From NCBI RefSeq assembly GCF_002979555.1, contig NZ_PCOZ01000004.1, positions 248,001 to 312,000 of the forward strand: 64,000 bases of DNA. Direction: 5' to 3'. The position numbers and the translations under genes were made by a program. Below, one piece after another: positions 45,001-55,098 of the stretch (positions are counted from its first letter, which is position 1; each line of letters opens with the position of its first letter). The DNA comes from Pseudomonas sp. MYb60 (lineage in GTDB: Bacteria > Pseudomonadota > Gammaproteobacteria > Pseudomonadales > Pseudomonadaceae). Below the pieces are notes generated by a model, which was not told the origin of the DNA, made no database searches, and saw only the letters and a list, made by a program, of their open reading frames with translations.

Positions 45001-47148
45001 TTAACCGAAGAAGCTCTGGCCGTTCTTGGCCATTTCACGCAGCTTCGCGGTCGGGTGGTACAGCGGGCCCAGATCAGCGTATTTGTCAGCCAGGGCAACG
45101 AACTCAGCCACACCGATCGAGTCGATGTAACGCAGCGCACCGCCACGGAATGGAGGGAAACCAATCCCGTACACCAGGCCCATATCGGCTTCGGCGGCGG
45201 TTTCGACGATGCCGTCTTCCAGGCAACGTACAGTTTCCAGGCACAGGGCGATCATCATCCAGTTGACGATGTCTTCGTCCGACACTTCACGCTGCTCGTA
45301 GATGACCGGCGCCAGCACTTCGTGCACCGAAGGGTCGGCCACTTTCTTCTGCTTGCCCTTCTTGTCGGCCTCGTAGGCGTAGAAACCCTTGCCGTTCTTC
45401 TGGCCCAGGCGCTTGGCCTCGTAGAGGGCGTCCACCGCCGAGCGGCGATCGTCCTTCATGCGGTCCGGGAAGCCTTCAGCCATGACGTCGCGACCGTGGT
45501 GGCCGGTGTCGATGCCGACCACGTCCATCAGGTACGCCGGGCCCATGGGCCAGCCGAATTTCTCCATGACCTTGTCGATGCGCACGAAGTCCACGCCGGC
45601 GCTGACCAACTTGGCGAAACCGCCGAAGTACGGGAACAGCACGCGGTTGACCAGGAAGCCCGGGCAGTCGTTGACCACGATCGGGTTCTTGCCCATTTTC
45701 TTGGCGTAGGCAACGGTGGTGGCAACGGCCAGCTCGCTGGACTTTTCACCACGGATCACTTCCACCAACGGCATCATGTGCACCGGGTTGAAGAAGTGCA
45801 TGCCGACGAAGTTTTCCGGACGCTTGAGGGCCTTGGCCAGCAGCGAGATGGAAATGGTCGAGGTGTTGGACGCCAGAATGGTGTCTTCCTTCACCTTGTC
45901 TTCAACTTCAGCCAGCACTGCCTGCTTGACCTTAGGGTTCTCGACAACCGCTTCGACCACCAGGTCGACATGGCCGAAATCGCCATAGGACAGCGTAGGA
46001 CGAATGCCATTGAGCACTTCAGCCATCTTCGCTGCGGTCATGCGACCTTTGTCCACGCGGCCAACCAGCAACTTGGCGGCTTCTGCCAGGCCTTGCTCGA
46101 TACCGTGCTCGTTGATGTCCTTCATCAGGATCGGCGTGCCTTTGGACGCCGACTGATAGGCGATACCGCCGCCCATGATACCGGCGCCGAGTACGGCCGC
46201 CTGTTTCACGTCCTTGGCGATCTCGTCGTAGGCCTTGGCCTTTTTCTTCAGTTCCTGATCGTTCAGGAACAGGCCGATCAGGCTTTGGGCTGCGGAGGTT
46301 TTCGCCAGTTTGACGAAGCCTGCCGCTTCCACTTCCAGGGCTTTGTCGCGACCGAAGTTCGCGGCCTTCTGGATGGTCTTGATCGCCTCGACCGGCGCCG
46401 GATAGTTCGGGCCGGCCTGGCCAGCCACGAAACCTTTGGCGGTTTCGAACGACATCATTTGTTCGATGGCGTTGAGCTTGAGTTTTTCCAGCTTCGGCTG
46501 ACGCTTGGCCTTGTAGTCAAATTCGCCGCTGATGGCGCCCTTGATCAGGTTCAGTGCAGCTTCGGCCAGTTTGTCCGGGGCAACCACAGCATCGACTGCA
46601 CCGACTTTCAGTGCGTCTTCGGCTTTGTTTTCCTTGCCGGCGGCAATCCACTCGATGGCGTTGTCGGCACCGATCAGGCGCGGCAGGCGTACGGTGCCGC
46701 CGAAACCTGGGTAGATGCCCAGCTTGACTTCAGGCAGGCCGATTTTCGCGGTTGCGGACATGACGCGGAAGTCTGCCGCCAGGCACATTTCCAGGCCGCC
46801 GCCCAACGCGATGCCATTGATGGCGGCAACGGTCGGTACGTTGAGGTCTTCGAAATCGCTGAAAATCTTGTTGGCTTCGAGGTTGCCAGCCACCAGCTCG
46901 GCATCGGGCAGCTTGAAGTTGTCGACGAATTCGGTGATGTCGGCGCCGACGATAAACACGTCTTTGCCGCTGGAAACGATCACGCCCTTGATCGAAGCAT
47001 CTGCTTTGATGGTGTCTACCGCCTGACGCAATTCATTCAGGGTTAGACGGTTGAACTTGTTGACGGACTCACCCTTGAGATCGAACTTCAGTTCGACGAT
47101 GCCACTTTCAAGAGCCTTAACCGTGATGGCTTTACCTTCGTAAATCAT
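45001..47148 (-). CDS. fadB: Fatty acid oxidation complex alpha subunit FadB
   Basis: Multifunctional enoyl-CoA hydratase / 3-hydroxyacyl-CoA dehydrogenase. The N-terminal crotonase part has the oxyanion-hole segment [21 protein letters not shown] and the second Glu in [21 protein letters not shown]. The dehydrogenase part has [18 protein letters not shown] (NAD) and [18 protein letters not shown] (His-Glu pair). [14 protein letters not shown] is the conserved start, with GGAGAT before it; the longer frame to 47229 is rejected. 715 residues. Confidence 0.97.
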   Translation of the reverse strand: MIYEGKAITVKALESGIVELKFDLKGESVNKFNRLTLNELRQAVDTIKADASIKGVIVSSGKDVFIVGADITEFVDNFKLPDAELVAGNLEANKIFSDFEDLNVPTVAAINGIALGGGLEMCLAADFRVMSATAKIGLPEVKLGIYPGFGGTVRLPRLIGADNAIEWIAAGKENKAEDALKVGAVDAVVAPDKLAEAALNLIKGAISGEFDYKAKRQPKLEKLKLNAIEQMMSFETAKGFVAGQAGPNYPAPVEAIKTIQKAANFGRDKALEVEAAGFVKLAKTSAAQSLIGLFLNDQELKKKAKAYDEIAKDVKQAAVLGAGIMGGGIAYQSASKGTPILMKDINEHGIEQGLAEAAKLLVGRVDKGRMTAAKMAEVLNGIRPTLSYGDFGHVDLVVEAVVENPKVKQAVLAEVEDKVKEDTILASNTSTISISLLAKALKRPENFVGMHFFNPVHMMPLVEVIRGEKSSELAVATTVAYAKKMGKNPIVVNDCPGFLVNRVLFPYFGGFAKLVSAGVDFVRIDKVMEKFGWPMGPAYLMDVVGIDTGHHGRDVMAEGFPDRMKDDRRSAVDALYEAKRLGQKNGKGFYAYEADKKGKQKKVADPSVHEVLAPVIYEQREVSDEDIVNWMMIALCLETVRCLEDGIVETAAEADMGLVYGIGFPPFRGGALRYIDSIGVAEFVALADKYADLGPLYHPTAKLREMAKNGQSFFG

Positions 47149-47612
47149 CAACTGATCTCCACGATATGGAAGCTGAACAGTACACATTGGACGCTGGCCT
47201 ACTGGTTTGGACATTGGTGATTTGCTCAATGTTCACGCCAATCCGCCAGGCACACCCGCCAATGCGATAGTCGGGATTCTGTATGAGCGGTCTGACAGAC
47301 AAACGCTCAATTCATACGCCCGTTTGATTTGGGTACGCCACCTTCATCCAATTCCGGGCAATTGTCAATCGCTCGAAAGGCTAGGGAAAACGCGACTTTC
47401 CAGTCAGTTCAGAACTTTGCGCCCACACTCGCGCCTCGCCAATATTCAGGTATTCACGAGATCAATAATGCAAAAGTTGTGGGAAACGGCTGTACAGAAC
47501 GGCTTATGCGACTAGGCTTGCCGCAACCAGAGATTTACCGGCCTGCCTGGCCAACTCCAGCCCGATGATGATGTCGGGCTTTTTAATGCCTGGCTTTTCT
47601 GCAGGACCGAGT
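47149..47612. other. Long region upstream of fadB
   Basis: 464 bases with no convincing CDS. It contains a symmetric CAAACG-N15-CGTTTG element (47300-47326), with a possible minus-strand promoter beside it, and a plus-strand terminator (47559-47584). The terminator has no plus-strand gene before it, so a small RNA may be encoded between about 47400 and 47584. Confidence 0.5.
47559..47584 (+). terminator. Plus-strand terminator without an upstream gene
   Basis: AGCCCGA and TCGGGCT form a perfect 7-bp stem with an 8-base loop, followed by TTTT. No A-run on the left, so it acts only on rightward transcripts. Confidence 0.75.
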
Positions 47613-48050
47613 TCAGGCGAGTGCCTTGAGTAACGTGTCGATATCCTTCAACACGCTTGCCTCGCCCTTCTCACCCCAATACAAGGCGATCATCTGCTTG
47701 TCGGCCTCGACCTTGTAGACGTTGTCCGGCAGCGTTGCAAAATATGGCAACAACTTCTCGTCCACGCACACCTCGCGCCACTGATTGACCCACACCCCCG
47801 GCTCCATCTGCCAATAGCTCCAGAGCGCCGGCGTGCTGCCGCGCCGTGGCCGGCAGTACTGCGCACACGGGCTAGGCGGCTCGTGCTTGAGCCAGTGCGG
47901 CCACTCCTGCGGGGCCAATTGCATGGCCAGGCCGATGCGGCGCGCCTCCATGCGCAGGGCCATGCGCCCGCTCTGGTGACGGGACGGACGCAGCCACGCC
48001 AGAGGGCTCAGAACCACCACAAGGATTGACACCACTATCCAGACCGTCAT
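47613..48050 (-). CDS. Single-pass membrane protein, unknown function, 145 aa
   Basis: MTVWIVVSILVVVLSPLAWLRPSRHQ is an uncleaved N-terminal anchor followed by a basic segment (RMALRMEARRIGLAMQL) on the cytoplasmic side and a roughly 100-residue soluble domain with three cysteines (PCAQYC, VCVDE). The gene is conserved at this position in Pseudomonas. Function unknown; convergent with the possible small RNA. Confidence 0.8.
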   Translation of the reverse strand: MTVWIVVSILVVVLSPLAWLRPSRHQSGRMALRMEARRIGLAMQLAPQEWPHWLKHEPPSPCAQYCRPRRGSTPALWSYWQMEPGVWVNQWREVCVDEKLLPYFATLPDNVYKVEADKQMIALYWGEKGEASVLKDIDTLLKALA

Positions 48051-48156
48051 ATGTGTACTCCCGAATTTCTGGATGAGCGGATTTGACCTGACGCAAGCCG
48101 ATCCGCTTGAAAACAGCCATACTTAACTTATTGCAGTCCCCCTGGAGGAACGCCTC

Positions 48157-48597
48157 ATGCCCTACCAACATATTCTGGTCGCTGTCGATCTCACCGAAGA
48201 GTGCGATCCAGTGATCAAGCGCGCACAGGAATCTGCAATTGCCAATGGTGCCAAACTGTCTCTCGTGCACATCGTAGAGCCCATGGCCATGGCCTTCGGT
48301 GGCGACGTGCCGATGGACCTTTCCCAGTTACAGCAACAGCAATTCGACCAGGCCAAAGAGCGCCTCGACCGCCTGATCCTCAAATACCCGCATCTGCAAA
48401 AAGATGACTGCCACCTGACATACGGCCAACCGCGCCAGGAGATCCACCATCTTGCCAAGGAAAAGGCTTGCGACCTGATCGTGGTCGGCAGCCATGGCCG
48501 ACATGGCCTCGCGCTGCTGCTGGGCTCTACTGCCAACGACGTACTGCACGGCGCGCCGTGCGATGTGTTGGCGGTCAAACTGGTAAAAAGCTCGTAA
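48157..48597 (+). CDS. Universal stress protein (UspA family), 146 aa
   Basis: MPYQHILVAVDLTEECDPVIKRAQESA opens the Usp fold and the C-terminal VVGSHGRHGLALLLGSTANDVLHGAPCDVLAV contains the G-x2-G-x9-G(S/T) ATP-binding motif, so an ATP-binding UspA protein is likely. GGAGG lies before the ATG. Stand-alone gene with a REP and terminator downstream. Confidence 0.92.
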   Translation: MPYQHILVAVDLTEECDPVIKRAQESAIANGAKLSLVHIVEPMAMAFGGDVPMDLSQLQQQQFDQAKERLDRLILKYPHLQKDDCHLTYGQPRQEIHHLAKEKACDLIVVGSHGRHGLALLLGSTANDVLHGAPCDVLAVKLVKSS

Positions 48598-48611
48598 GAC
48601 CGCTGTAGGTT

Positions 48612-48645
48612 CAATGTGGGAAGGGGCTTGCCCCCTCCCACATTG
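48612..48645. repeat. REP hairpin
   Basis: CAATGTGGGAAGGGGC, TT, GCCCCCTCCCACATTG: near-perfect palindrome after the universal stress gene. Confidence 0.9.
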
Positions 48646-48662
48646 TGAATCGCATTTCATAT

Positions 48663-48703
48663 AAAAAAGCCCGACGCTCAATCAAACGAGCGCCGGGCTT
48701 TTT
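48663..48703. terminator. Bidirectional terminator
   Basis: AAAAAAGCCCGACGCTC and GAGCGCCGGGCTTTTT pair around AATCAAAC, between the convergent universal stress and ABC-F genes. Confidence 0.88.
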
Positions 48704-48719
48704 ATCAGACCGCGATCAA

Positions 48720-50642
48720 TCAGGCATCCAGCTCGGCCCAACGCTCAACCAACACTTCCAGCTCCTGGTTCAACGTTTCCAGGGAAGCGATGACCTTGGC
48801 CGTCTCAGCCGCTGGGCGCAGGTAGAAGCCCGCGTCAGCCATGTCCGCTTCAACCGCGGCAATTTGCTGTTCCTTGGCCTCGATATCGCCCGGCAAGGCT
48901 TCCAGCTCGCGCTGCAGCTTGTAGCTGAGTTTTTTCTTGGCCGCCGGAGCAGCGTCCTGGGCAGGCGCAGGTGCAGCGGCCACCGGGGCCACCACGGCCG
49001 AGTTCAAGTCGGCCTTGCCGGATTTGCTCTCGGTCACGCCCAGCAGGCGCGGCGAGCCGCCCTGACGCAGCCAGTCCTGATAACCACCTACATACTCACG
49101 CACCTTGCCCTCACCTTCGAAGACCAGGGTGCTGGTAACCACGTTGTCGAGGAATGCCCGGTCGTGACTGACCATCAGCACGGTGCCGTTGAAGGTCAGC
49201 AAGACCTCTTCCAGCAGCTCCAGGGTCTCGACATCGAGGTCGTTGGTCGGTTCGTCGAGTACCAGCAGGTTGGCCGGCTTGCTGAACAGCTTGGCCAGCA
49301 GCAGGCGCGCACGCTCACCACCGGACAAGGCTTTGACCGGCGTGCGTGCACGCTGCGGGCTGAACAGGAAGTCGCCGAGGTAGCTGAGCACGTGGCGGCT
49401 CTGGCCGTCGATGTCGATAAAGTCGCGGCCTTCGGCAACGTTGTCGATCACGGTTTTTTCCAGGTCCAACTGGTGGCGCAACTGGTCGAAGTACGCGACG
49501 TCGATCCGCGTGCCTTCCTCAACCTTGCCGCTGGTCGGCTGCAGGCCGCTGAGCATCAGCTTGAGCAGCGTGGTCTTGCCGGTGCCGTTGGCACCGAGCA
49601 GGCCGATACGGTCGCCGCGCTGCAGGACCATGGAGAAGTCCTTAATCAGGAACGGGCCGTCCGGGTGATGGAAGCTGACGTTTTCCAGCACCATCACTTG
49701 CTTGCCCGACTTCTCGGCGGTATCCAACTGGATATTCGCCTTGCCGGTACGCTCGCGACGCTCGCTGCGCTCGACGCGCAGGGCTTTCAAGGCACGCACG
49801 CGGCCTTCGTTACGGGTGCGACGGGCCTTGATGCCCTGGCGGATCCAGACCTCTTCCTGGGCAAGCTTCTTGTCGAACAGCGCGTTGGCTGTCTCTTCAG
49901 CCGCCAGCGTGGCTTCCTTGTGCACCAGGAAGCTGGCGTAGTCGCCGTTCCAGTCGATCAGGCCGCCACGGTCCAGTTCAAGGATGCGCGTGGCCAGGTT
50001 TTGCAGGAAGGAACGGTCGTGCGTGATGAACAACACGGCGCCCTGGAATTCCTTGAGGGCTTCTTCCAGCCAGGCGATCGCGCCAATGTCCAGGTGGTTG
50101 GTCGGTTCGTCGAGCAGCAGCAGGTCCGGCTCGGACACCAGGGCCTGGGCCAGCAGCACGCGACGACGCCAGCCACCGGACAATTCGGCGAGGGTCTTGT
50201 CGGCCGGCAGTTGCAGGCGGCTCAGGGTGCTGTCGACCAGTTGCTGCAAGCGCCAGCCGTCACGGGCTTCGAGGTCCTGCTGAACGTGCATCAGCTTGTT
50301 CAGGTCATCTTCGGTGACGCAGTTCTGCGCCAGGTGATGGTATTCGGCGAGCAAGGCGCCAACACCGTCGAGGCCTTCGGCAACCACGTCGAACACTGTC
50401 CGTCCGTCGGCCACCGGCAATTCTTGCGGCAATTCGCCGATCTTGAGGCCAGGGGCGCGCCACACGGAGCCGTCATCGGGCTTCTGGTCGCCCTTGACCA
50501 GCTTCATCATGCTGGATTTGCCGGTGCCGTTGCGGCCGATGATGCACACCCGCTCACCACGGGCGATCTGCCAGGACACCTTGTCCAACAACGGCATAGC
50601 GCCGAAAGCAAGGGACACATCGCTGAATTTGAGCAGGGTCAT
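48720..50642 (-). CDS. ABC-F family ATPase (Uup-like), 640 aa
   Basis: Two fused ABC ATPase domains without membrane segments: Walker A IIGRNGTGKSSMMKLV and LLGANGTGKTTLLKLM, signatures LSGGWRRRVLLAQAL and LSGGERARLLLAKLF, Walker B LLLLDEPTNHLD and LLVLDEPTNDLD. The ABC-F linker lies between, and a C-terminal coiled coil (KLSYKLQRELEALPGDIEAKEQQIAAVEADM) is typical of Uup. Such proteins act on ribosomes, and Uup is also linked to DNA and transposon stability. The start MTLLKFSDVSLAFG is chosen over an upstream extension. Confidence 0.93.
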   Translation of the reverse strand: MTLLKFSDVSLAFGAMPLLDKVSWQIARGERVCIIGRNGTGKSSMMKLVKGDQKPDDGSVWRAPGLKIGELPQELPVADGRTVFDVVAEGLDGVGALLAEYHHLAQNCVTEDDLNKLMHVQQDLEARDGWRLQQLVDSTLSRLQLPADKTLAELSGGWRRRVLLAQALVSEPDLLLLDEPTNHLDIGAIAWLEEALKEFQGAVLFITHDRSFLQNLATRILELDRGGLIDWNGDYASFLVHKEATLAAEETANALFDKKLAQEEVWIRQGIKARRTRNEGRVRALKALRVERSERRERTGKANIQLDTAEKSGKQVMVLENVSFHHPDGPFLIKDFSMVLQRGDRIGLLGANGTGKTTLLKLMLSGLQPTSGKVEEGTRIDVAYFDQLRHQLDLEKTVIDNVAEGRDFIDIDGQSRHVLSYLGDFLFSPQRARTPVKALSGGERARLLLAKLFSKPANLLVLDEPTNDLDVETLELLEEVLLTFNGTVLMVSHDRAFLDNVVTSTLVFEGEGKVREYVGGYQDWLRQGGSPRLLGVTESKSGKADLNSAVVAPVAAAPAPAQDAAPAAKKKLSYKLQRELEALPGDIEAKEQQIAAVEADMADAGFYLRPAAETAKVIASLETLNQELEVLVERWAELDA

Positions 50643-50856
50643 ACGCTTCTCCAAAAACTGGGCGCGCATTCTACCTGAGTTAGGGGTGGGATGCGGCCCG
50701 CATTTTCTCTACCGACACGTTCTGTAGGACATTTCTGGATAACCTGAACGAACCGGCCGGCAAAGCTTTCGCCAGCGGCGGGCAAAAGGCTAAGCTAGGG
50801 CCCATACAGTGCCGGCGCTGCCGGCACTATTCGTGATTTCTCTACACGGACGTCTC

Positions 50857-52785
50857 ATGCGCAGTCGCCTTTTCAACTTTTTATCTTGTCTGCTTCTTTC
50901 CGCCACTGCCGTTCAATCCGCCCAGGCCGTGGACCTCACGACTCAACGCCAGTATTACGATGAAGCCAAACGCGCGCTGGCCAAGGGCGACAGCGGTCCG
51001 TATCGGCAATACAGCCAGGCGCTGGCCGACTATCCGCTGACGCCGTACCTGGCCTACGACGAACTGACGGCGCGCCTGAAAACCGCGAGCAACCAGGAAA
51101 TCGAACAGTTCCTCGCCAAAAACGGCGACCTGCCCCAGGCCAACTGGATGAAACTGCGCTGGCTGCGTTGGCTGGCGGAGCGCGGCGACTGGCAGACGTT
51201 TGAAAAGTACTACGACACCAAACTCAATTTCGTCGAGCTGGACTGCCTGCACGGCCAATATCAGCTCAGCCACAACCAAAAGGCTGAAGGCTACAAGACC
51301 ACCGAAAAACTCTGGATGACCGGCAAATCCCAGCCGGCCGCCTGTGATGCCACGTTCGGCCAATGGGCCGCGGACGGCCAACTGACTGAACAGAAGATCT
51401 GGGACCGCGCCAAGCTGGCCGCCGAAGCACGCAACTACGCACTGGCCAACAGTTTGGTGAAAACCCTGCCCACCCTCGGCAACCAAGGCCGGTTGATGGT
51501 GGACGTCGCGCAGAAACCCGACATGCTCAGCGATCCGTCGCGCTTCCTGCCGGCCACCGAGGCCATGTCTGACGCCGTCGGCCTGGGCCTGCGCCGCCTG
51601 GCACGCCAGGACCCGGAAAAAGCCATGGCATTGCTCGACGGCTACGCCAGCAGCATGCGCTTCTCCCGTGACGAAAAAGTGGCGATAGCCCGCGAAATCG
51701 GTCTCACGCTGGCCAAGCGCTATGACCCTCGCGCCCTCGACGTCATGACCCGATACGACCCGGAGCTGCGTGACAACACGGTGTCCGAATGGCGCCTGCG
51801 CCTGCTGCTGCGCCTGGCACGCTGGGAAGACGCCTACCAGCTCACCCGCAAACTCCCGCAAGACCTGGCCACCACCAACCGCTGGCGCTATTGGCAGGCC
51901 CGCAGCCTGGAACTGGCCGAGCCGAAAAACCCGCAAGCGTTGGTGCTGTACAAGCACCTGGCTCAAGAACGTGATTTCTACGGCTTCCTCGCCGCCGACC
52001 GCTCCAAGGTCGCCTACCAGTTGAAAAACAAACCACTGGTGATGAGCCAGGCGCTGGTCAACAAAGTCCGCAACACCCCCGGCGTGCGCCGTGCCCTGGA
52101 GTTCTACGCCCGCGGCCAAATCGTCGATGGCCGGCGCGAGTGGTACCACGTCAGCCGTCACTTCAACCGCGACGAAATGGTCGCTCAGGCCAAACTGGCC
52201 TATGACATGAAATGGTACTTCCCGGCGATCCGCACCATTGCCCAGGCGCAGTACTGGGACGACCTGGATATCCGTTTCCCGATGGCCCATCGCGACACGC
52301 TGGTGCGTGAAGCCAAGGTACGGGGCCTGCATTCCAGCTGGGTGTTTGCCATCACCCGCCAGGAAAGCGCGTTCATGGACGACGCCCGCTCCGGCGTCGG
52401 CGCCAGCGGCCTGATGCAACTGATGCCTGGCACCGCCAAGGAAACCGCGCGCAAGTTCAGCATCCCCCTGGCCTCACCGGCCCAAGTGCTGGACCCGGAC
52501 AAGAACATCCAGCTCGGCGCCGCGTACCTGAGCCAGGTGCACAGCCAGTTCAACGGCAACCGCGTACTCGCCTCCGCCGCCTACAACGCCGGGCCCGGTC
52601 GCGTGCGCCAGTGGCTGCGCGGCGCGGACCACCTGAGCTTCGACGTGTGGGTGGAAAGCATTCCGTTCGATGAAACCCGCCAATATGTACAGAACGTGCT
52701 GTCTTACTCGGTGATCTACGGCCAGAAGCTCAATTCACCGCAGCCGCTGGTGGATTGGCATGAGCGTTACTTCGACGATCAGTAA
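50857..52785 (+). CDS. slt: Soluble lytic murein transglycosylase Slt
   Basis: Signal peptide (MRSRLFNFLSCLLLSATAVQSAQA), a long alpha-superhelical doughnut domain, and a C-terminal SLT domain with catalytic Glu in VFAITRQESAFMDDARSGVGASGLMQLMPGTAKETA and later SAAYNAGPGRVRQWL. It cleaves peptidoglycan to 1,6-anhydro-muropeptides, which NagZ later processes. 642 residues as in Slt70. Longer upstream frame rejected because the internal ATG gives the signal peptide. Confidence 0.95.
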   Translation: MRSRLFNFLSCLLLSATAVQSAQAVDLTTQRQYYDEAKRALAKGDSGPYRQYSQALADYPLTPYLAYDELTARLKTASNQEIEQFLAKNGDLPQANWMKLRWLRWLAERGDWQTFEKYYDTKLNFVELDCLHGQYQLSHNQKAEGYKTTEKLWMTGKSQPAACDATFGQWAADGQLTEQKIWDRAKLAAEARNYALANSLVKTLPTLGNQGRLMVDVAQKPDMLSDPSRFLPATEAMSDAVGLGLRRLARQDPEKAMALLDGYASSMRFSRDEKVAIAREIGLTLAKRYDPRALDVMTRYDPELRDNTVSEWRLRLLLRLARWEDAYQLTRKLPQDLATTNRWRYWQARSLELAEPKNPQALVLYKHLAQERDFYGFLAADRSKVAYQLKNKPLVMSQALVNKVRNTPGVRRALEFYARGQIVDGRREWYHVSRHFNRDEMVAQAKLAYDMKWYFPAIRTIAQAQYWDDLDIRFPMAHRDTLVREAKVRGLHSSWVFAITRQESAFMDDARSGVGASGLMQLMPGTAKETARKFSIPLASPAQVLDPDKNIQLGAAYLSQVHSQFNGNRVLASAAYNAGPGRVRQWLRGADHLSFDVWVESIPFDETRQYVQNVLSYSVIYGQKLNSPQPLVDWHERYFDDQ

Positions 52786-52797
52786 CACGCCACAACA

Positions 52798-52828
52798 GTG
52801 GGGTGAGCAGGCTTGCTCACCCCACTTC
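52798..52828. terminator. Hairpin between convergent slt and ABC exporter genes
   Basis: AGTGGGGTGAGCA, GGC, TTGCTCACCCCACT: 13-bp stem without a U-run; a strong 3'-end hairpin or REP-like unit. Confidence 0.5.
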
Positions 52829-52845
52829 GCCTGAGCACCTGCGGG

Positions 52846-54627
52846 TCAGTGATGAACCTGTTTATCCCCATCACTGAACTGCAACGCCGCCAACCGCGCG
52901 TACAGCGGATTGCTCGCAATCAACTGTTGATGCGTACCCACCGCCACCAGCTTGCCCTGGTCCATCACCGCGATCCGATCCGCGTTCTTCACCGTCGCCA
53001 GTCGATGGGCGATCACCAACGTGGTGCGCCCTTGCATCAGTTGCGGCAACGCCTGTTGGATCAGGTGCTCACTCTGGGCATCCAATGCGCTGGTGGCCTC
53101 GTCCAGCAACAGGATCGGCGCATCCACCAGCAACGCACGGGCGATGGCCAGACGTTGGCGCTGACCGCCGGAAAGGCCCATGCCGCCCTCGCCCAGATGA
53201 GTCTGGTAGCCCTCGGGCATTTGCAGGATGAAGTCATGGGCGTGCGCAATGCGGGCGGCGGCTTCAATTTGCTCCTGGGTGGCCGAGGGGTTGCCGTAGC
53301 GAAGGTTGTCCTCGACGCTGCCAAAGAACAGCGCCGGGCTCTGGGACACCAGCGCGAAGTGGCGGCGCAGGTCCATGGGGTCGAGTTCGGTGAGCGGCTG
53401 GCCCTCTATCAGAATGCGGCCCTGCTGGGAGTCATAGAAACGCAGCAGCAGGTCGAAGATCGTGGATTTGCCGGCGCCGGACGGGCCAACCAGTGCCAGG
53501 GTTTCGCCAGGGTTGATGGTCAGGTCAAGGCCGTCGATGGCGTAGCTGTCGGGCCGTGACGGGTAGGAGAAACGCAAGCCTTGCAGTTCCATGCGGCCGC
53601 TGACACGTTCGGGCAAGCGGACGGTCCCACCGGGCGGCGCCTGGATTTCATTGGTCGACTGCAACAATTCACCGATGCGCTCGGCGGCGCCCGCAGCACG
53701 CTGCAACTCGCCCAGCACCTCGCTGAGGGTGCCGACCGCGCTGCCGACGATCAGGCTGTAGAACACAAATGCCGCCAGCTCGCCGCCGGAAATCCGCCCG
53801 CTGATCACGTCCATGCCACCGACCCAGAGCATCACGCCCACGGCGCCGAGCACCAGCATGATCACCAGCGTGATCAGCCAGGCCCGCTGGGCGATGCGTT
53901 TGCGCGCCGTGCTGAAGGCTTCTTCCACCGTCACGGCGAAGCGCTGCTCGTCCTGTACCTGGTGGTTGTAGGCCTGCACGGTCTTGATCTGGCCGAGGGT
54001 TTCGGACACATAGCTGCCGACATCGGCGATGCGGTCCTGGCTCAGGCGCGACAGGCTGCGCACCCGGCGACCGAAAATCAGGATCGGCGCCAGCACCAGC
54101 GGCAGCGCCACTACCACGATGCTGGTGAGCTTGGGGTTGGTGACAAACAGCAGTACGATGCCACCCAGCACCATCAGCGCATTGCGCAGGAACAGCGACA
54201 GCGACGAACCGATCACCGATTGCAGCAGGGTGGTGTCGGTGGTCAGCCGTGACTGGATTTCCGAGCTGCGGTTGTTTTCATAGAACCCGGGATGCAGGTA
54301 GATCAGGTGGTTGAACACTTGCCGGCGGATGTCGGCGACCACGCGCTCGCCGATCCATGACACCAGGTAAAACCGCGCAAACGTGCCAATCGCCAACCCG
54401 AGCACCAGCAACATGAACAGCCCGATGGACTGGTTGAGCAGGTGCGGCGATTGCGTCATGAAGCCTTGGTCCACCAGCAGGCGAATGCCCTGCCCCATGG
54501 ACAAGGTGATGCCGGCGGTGACGATCAGCGCCAACAGGGCGCCGAGGGCCTGCCAGCGATAGGGTGCGATAAACCGGCCGGCCAGGCGGATGGCACGACG
54601 TTGACGGGTTGAGAACATGGAGGGCAT
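52846..54627 (-). CDS. MsbA-like ABC exporter, 593 aa
   Basis: A half-transporter: six membrane segments in the first 320 residues (ALGALLALIVTAGITLSMG; IGLFMLLVLGLAIGTFARF; ALMVLGGIVLLFV; IVVVALPLVLAPILI; LITLVIMLVLGAVGVMLW; AAFVFYSLIVGSAVG), then an ATPase domain with Walker A LVGPSGAGKSTIFDLLLR, signature LSGGQRQRLAIARALL, Walker B ILLLDEATSALD and H-loop VIAHR. Probably a homodimeric lipid or drug exporter. Start choice between 54627 and 54618 is uncertain. Confidence 0.9.
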   Translation of the reverse strand: MPSMFSTRQRRAIRLAGRFIAPYRWQALGALLALIVTAGITLSMGQGIRLLVDQGFMTQSPHLLNQSIGLFMLLVLGLAIGTFARFYLVSWIGERVVADIRRQVFNHLIYLHPGFYENNRSSEIQSRLTTDTTLLQSVIGSSLSLFLRNALMVLGGIVLLFVTNPKLTSIVVVALPLVLAPILIFGRRVRSLSRLSQDRIADVGSYVSETLGQIKTVQAYNHQVQDEQRFAVTVEEAFSTARKRIAQRAWLITLVIMLVLGAVGVMLWVGGMDVISGRISGGELAAFVFYSLIVGSAVGTLSEVLGELQRAAGAAERIGELLQSTNEIQAPPGGTVRLPERVSGRMELQGLRFSYPSRPDSYAIDGLDLTINPGETLALVGPSGAGKSTIFDLLLRFYDSQQGRILIEGQPLTELDPMDLRRHFALVSQSPALFFGSVEDNLRYGNPSATQEQIEAAARIAHAHDFILQMPEGYQTHLGEGGMGLSGGQRQRLAIARALLVDAPILLLDEATSALDAQSEHLIQQALPQLMQGRTTLVIAHRLATVKNADRIAVMDQGKLVAVGTHQQLIASNPLYARLAALQFSDGDKQVHH

Positions 54628-54863
54628 CACCGATGAGGAACCTGTACTCCAACATTGGGGGAACTTGGGTAAATAACAATGAGTCAGGTTAATTATGCCC
54701 ATTGCCGTGACTGGCTAGAGGCTATCGGTCTAATGCCCGTCTGGAAATCCGCAGCGGTTTCTGGTGGACTGGGTATTCGCACCGCTGACGTTGCAAGCCG
54801 TTGTAACAGCTCGGTCACGCGGGGGTTTTAGAGTAGCTGCACAACCTGATGAGGAGACAGGCC

Positions 54864-55052
54864 ATGACCTTGCACACCAGCAACACCGACAAAGTAGAAG
54901 TGGTCCGCAAAGAGCATCAGGCTCACTTGGGTTGCTCGATCATCGATGCCCAGGGGCGCGAAGTGCCGATCACCGAAGACATGATCCAGCAAGCGTGCCA
55001 TGAACTGGAAAAGCGCCTGGTCAAGCCTGACCAGCACGACGCAAGCGCCTGA
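54864..55052 (+). CDS. Small conserved Pseudomonas protein, 62 aa
   Basis: MTLHTSNTDKVEVVRKEHQAHLGCSIIDAQGREVPITEDMIQQACHELEKRLVKPDQHD. A good GAGGAG site supports the ATG at 54864. The core GCSIIDAQGREVPITEDMIQQACHELE looks like a short beta-hairpin plus helix; it may belong to the group called PA1571 family, but I am not sure. A strong terminator follows, so it is transcribed alone. Confidence 0.75.
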   Translation: MTLHTSNTDKVEVVRKEHQAHLGCSIIDAQGREVPITEDMIQQACHELEKRLVKPDQHDASA

Positions 55053-55061
55053 ACTCATTTG

Positions 55062-55088
55062 AAACCGGCCCGAGTGGCCGGTTTTTTT
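55062..55088. terminator. Terminator after the 62-aa gene
   Basis: AAACCGGCC and GGCCGGTTT pair around CGAGT, followed by TTTT; it sits between this gene and the convergent pdxB. Confidence 0.88.
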
Positions 55089-55098
55089 ATGGCCCGCG

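Noticed and set aside
47207..47515. 102-codon frame upstream of fadB
   Set aside because: No ribosome site, no recognisable domain, and it starts inside the fadB leader; treated as non-coding.
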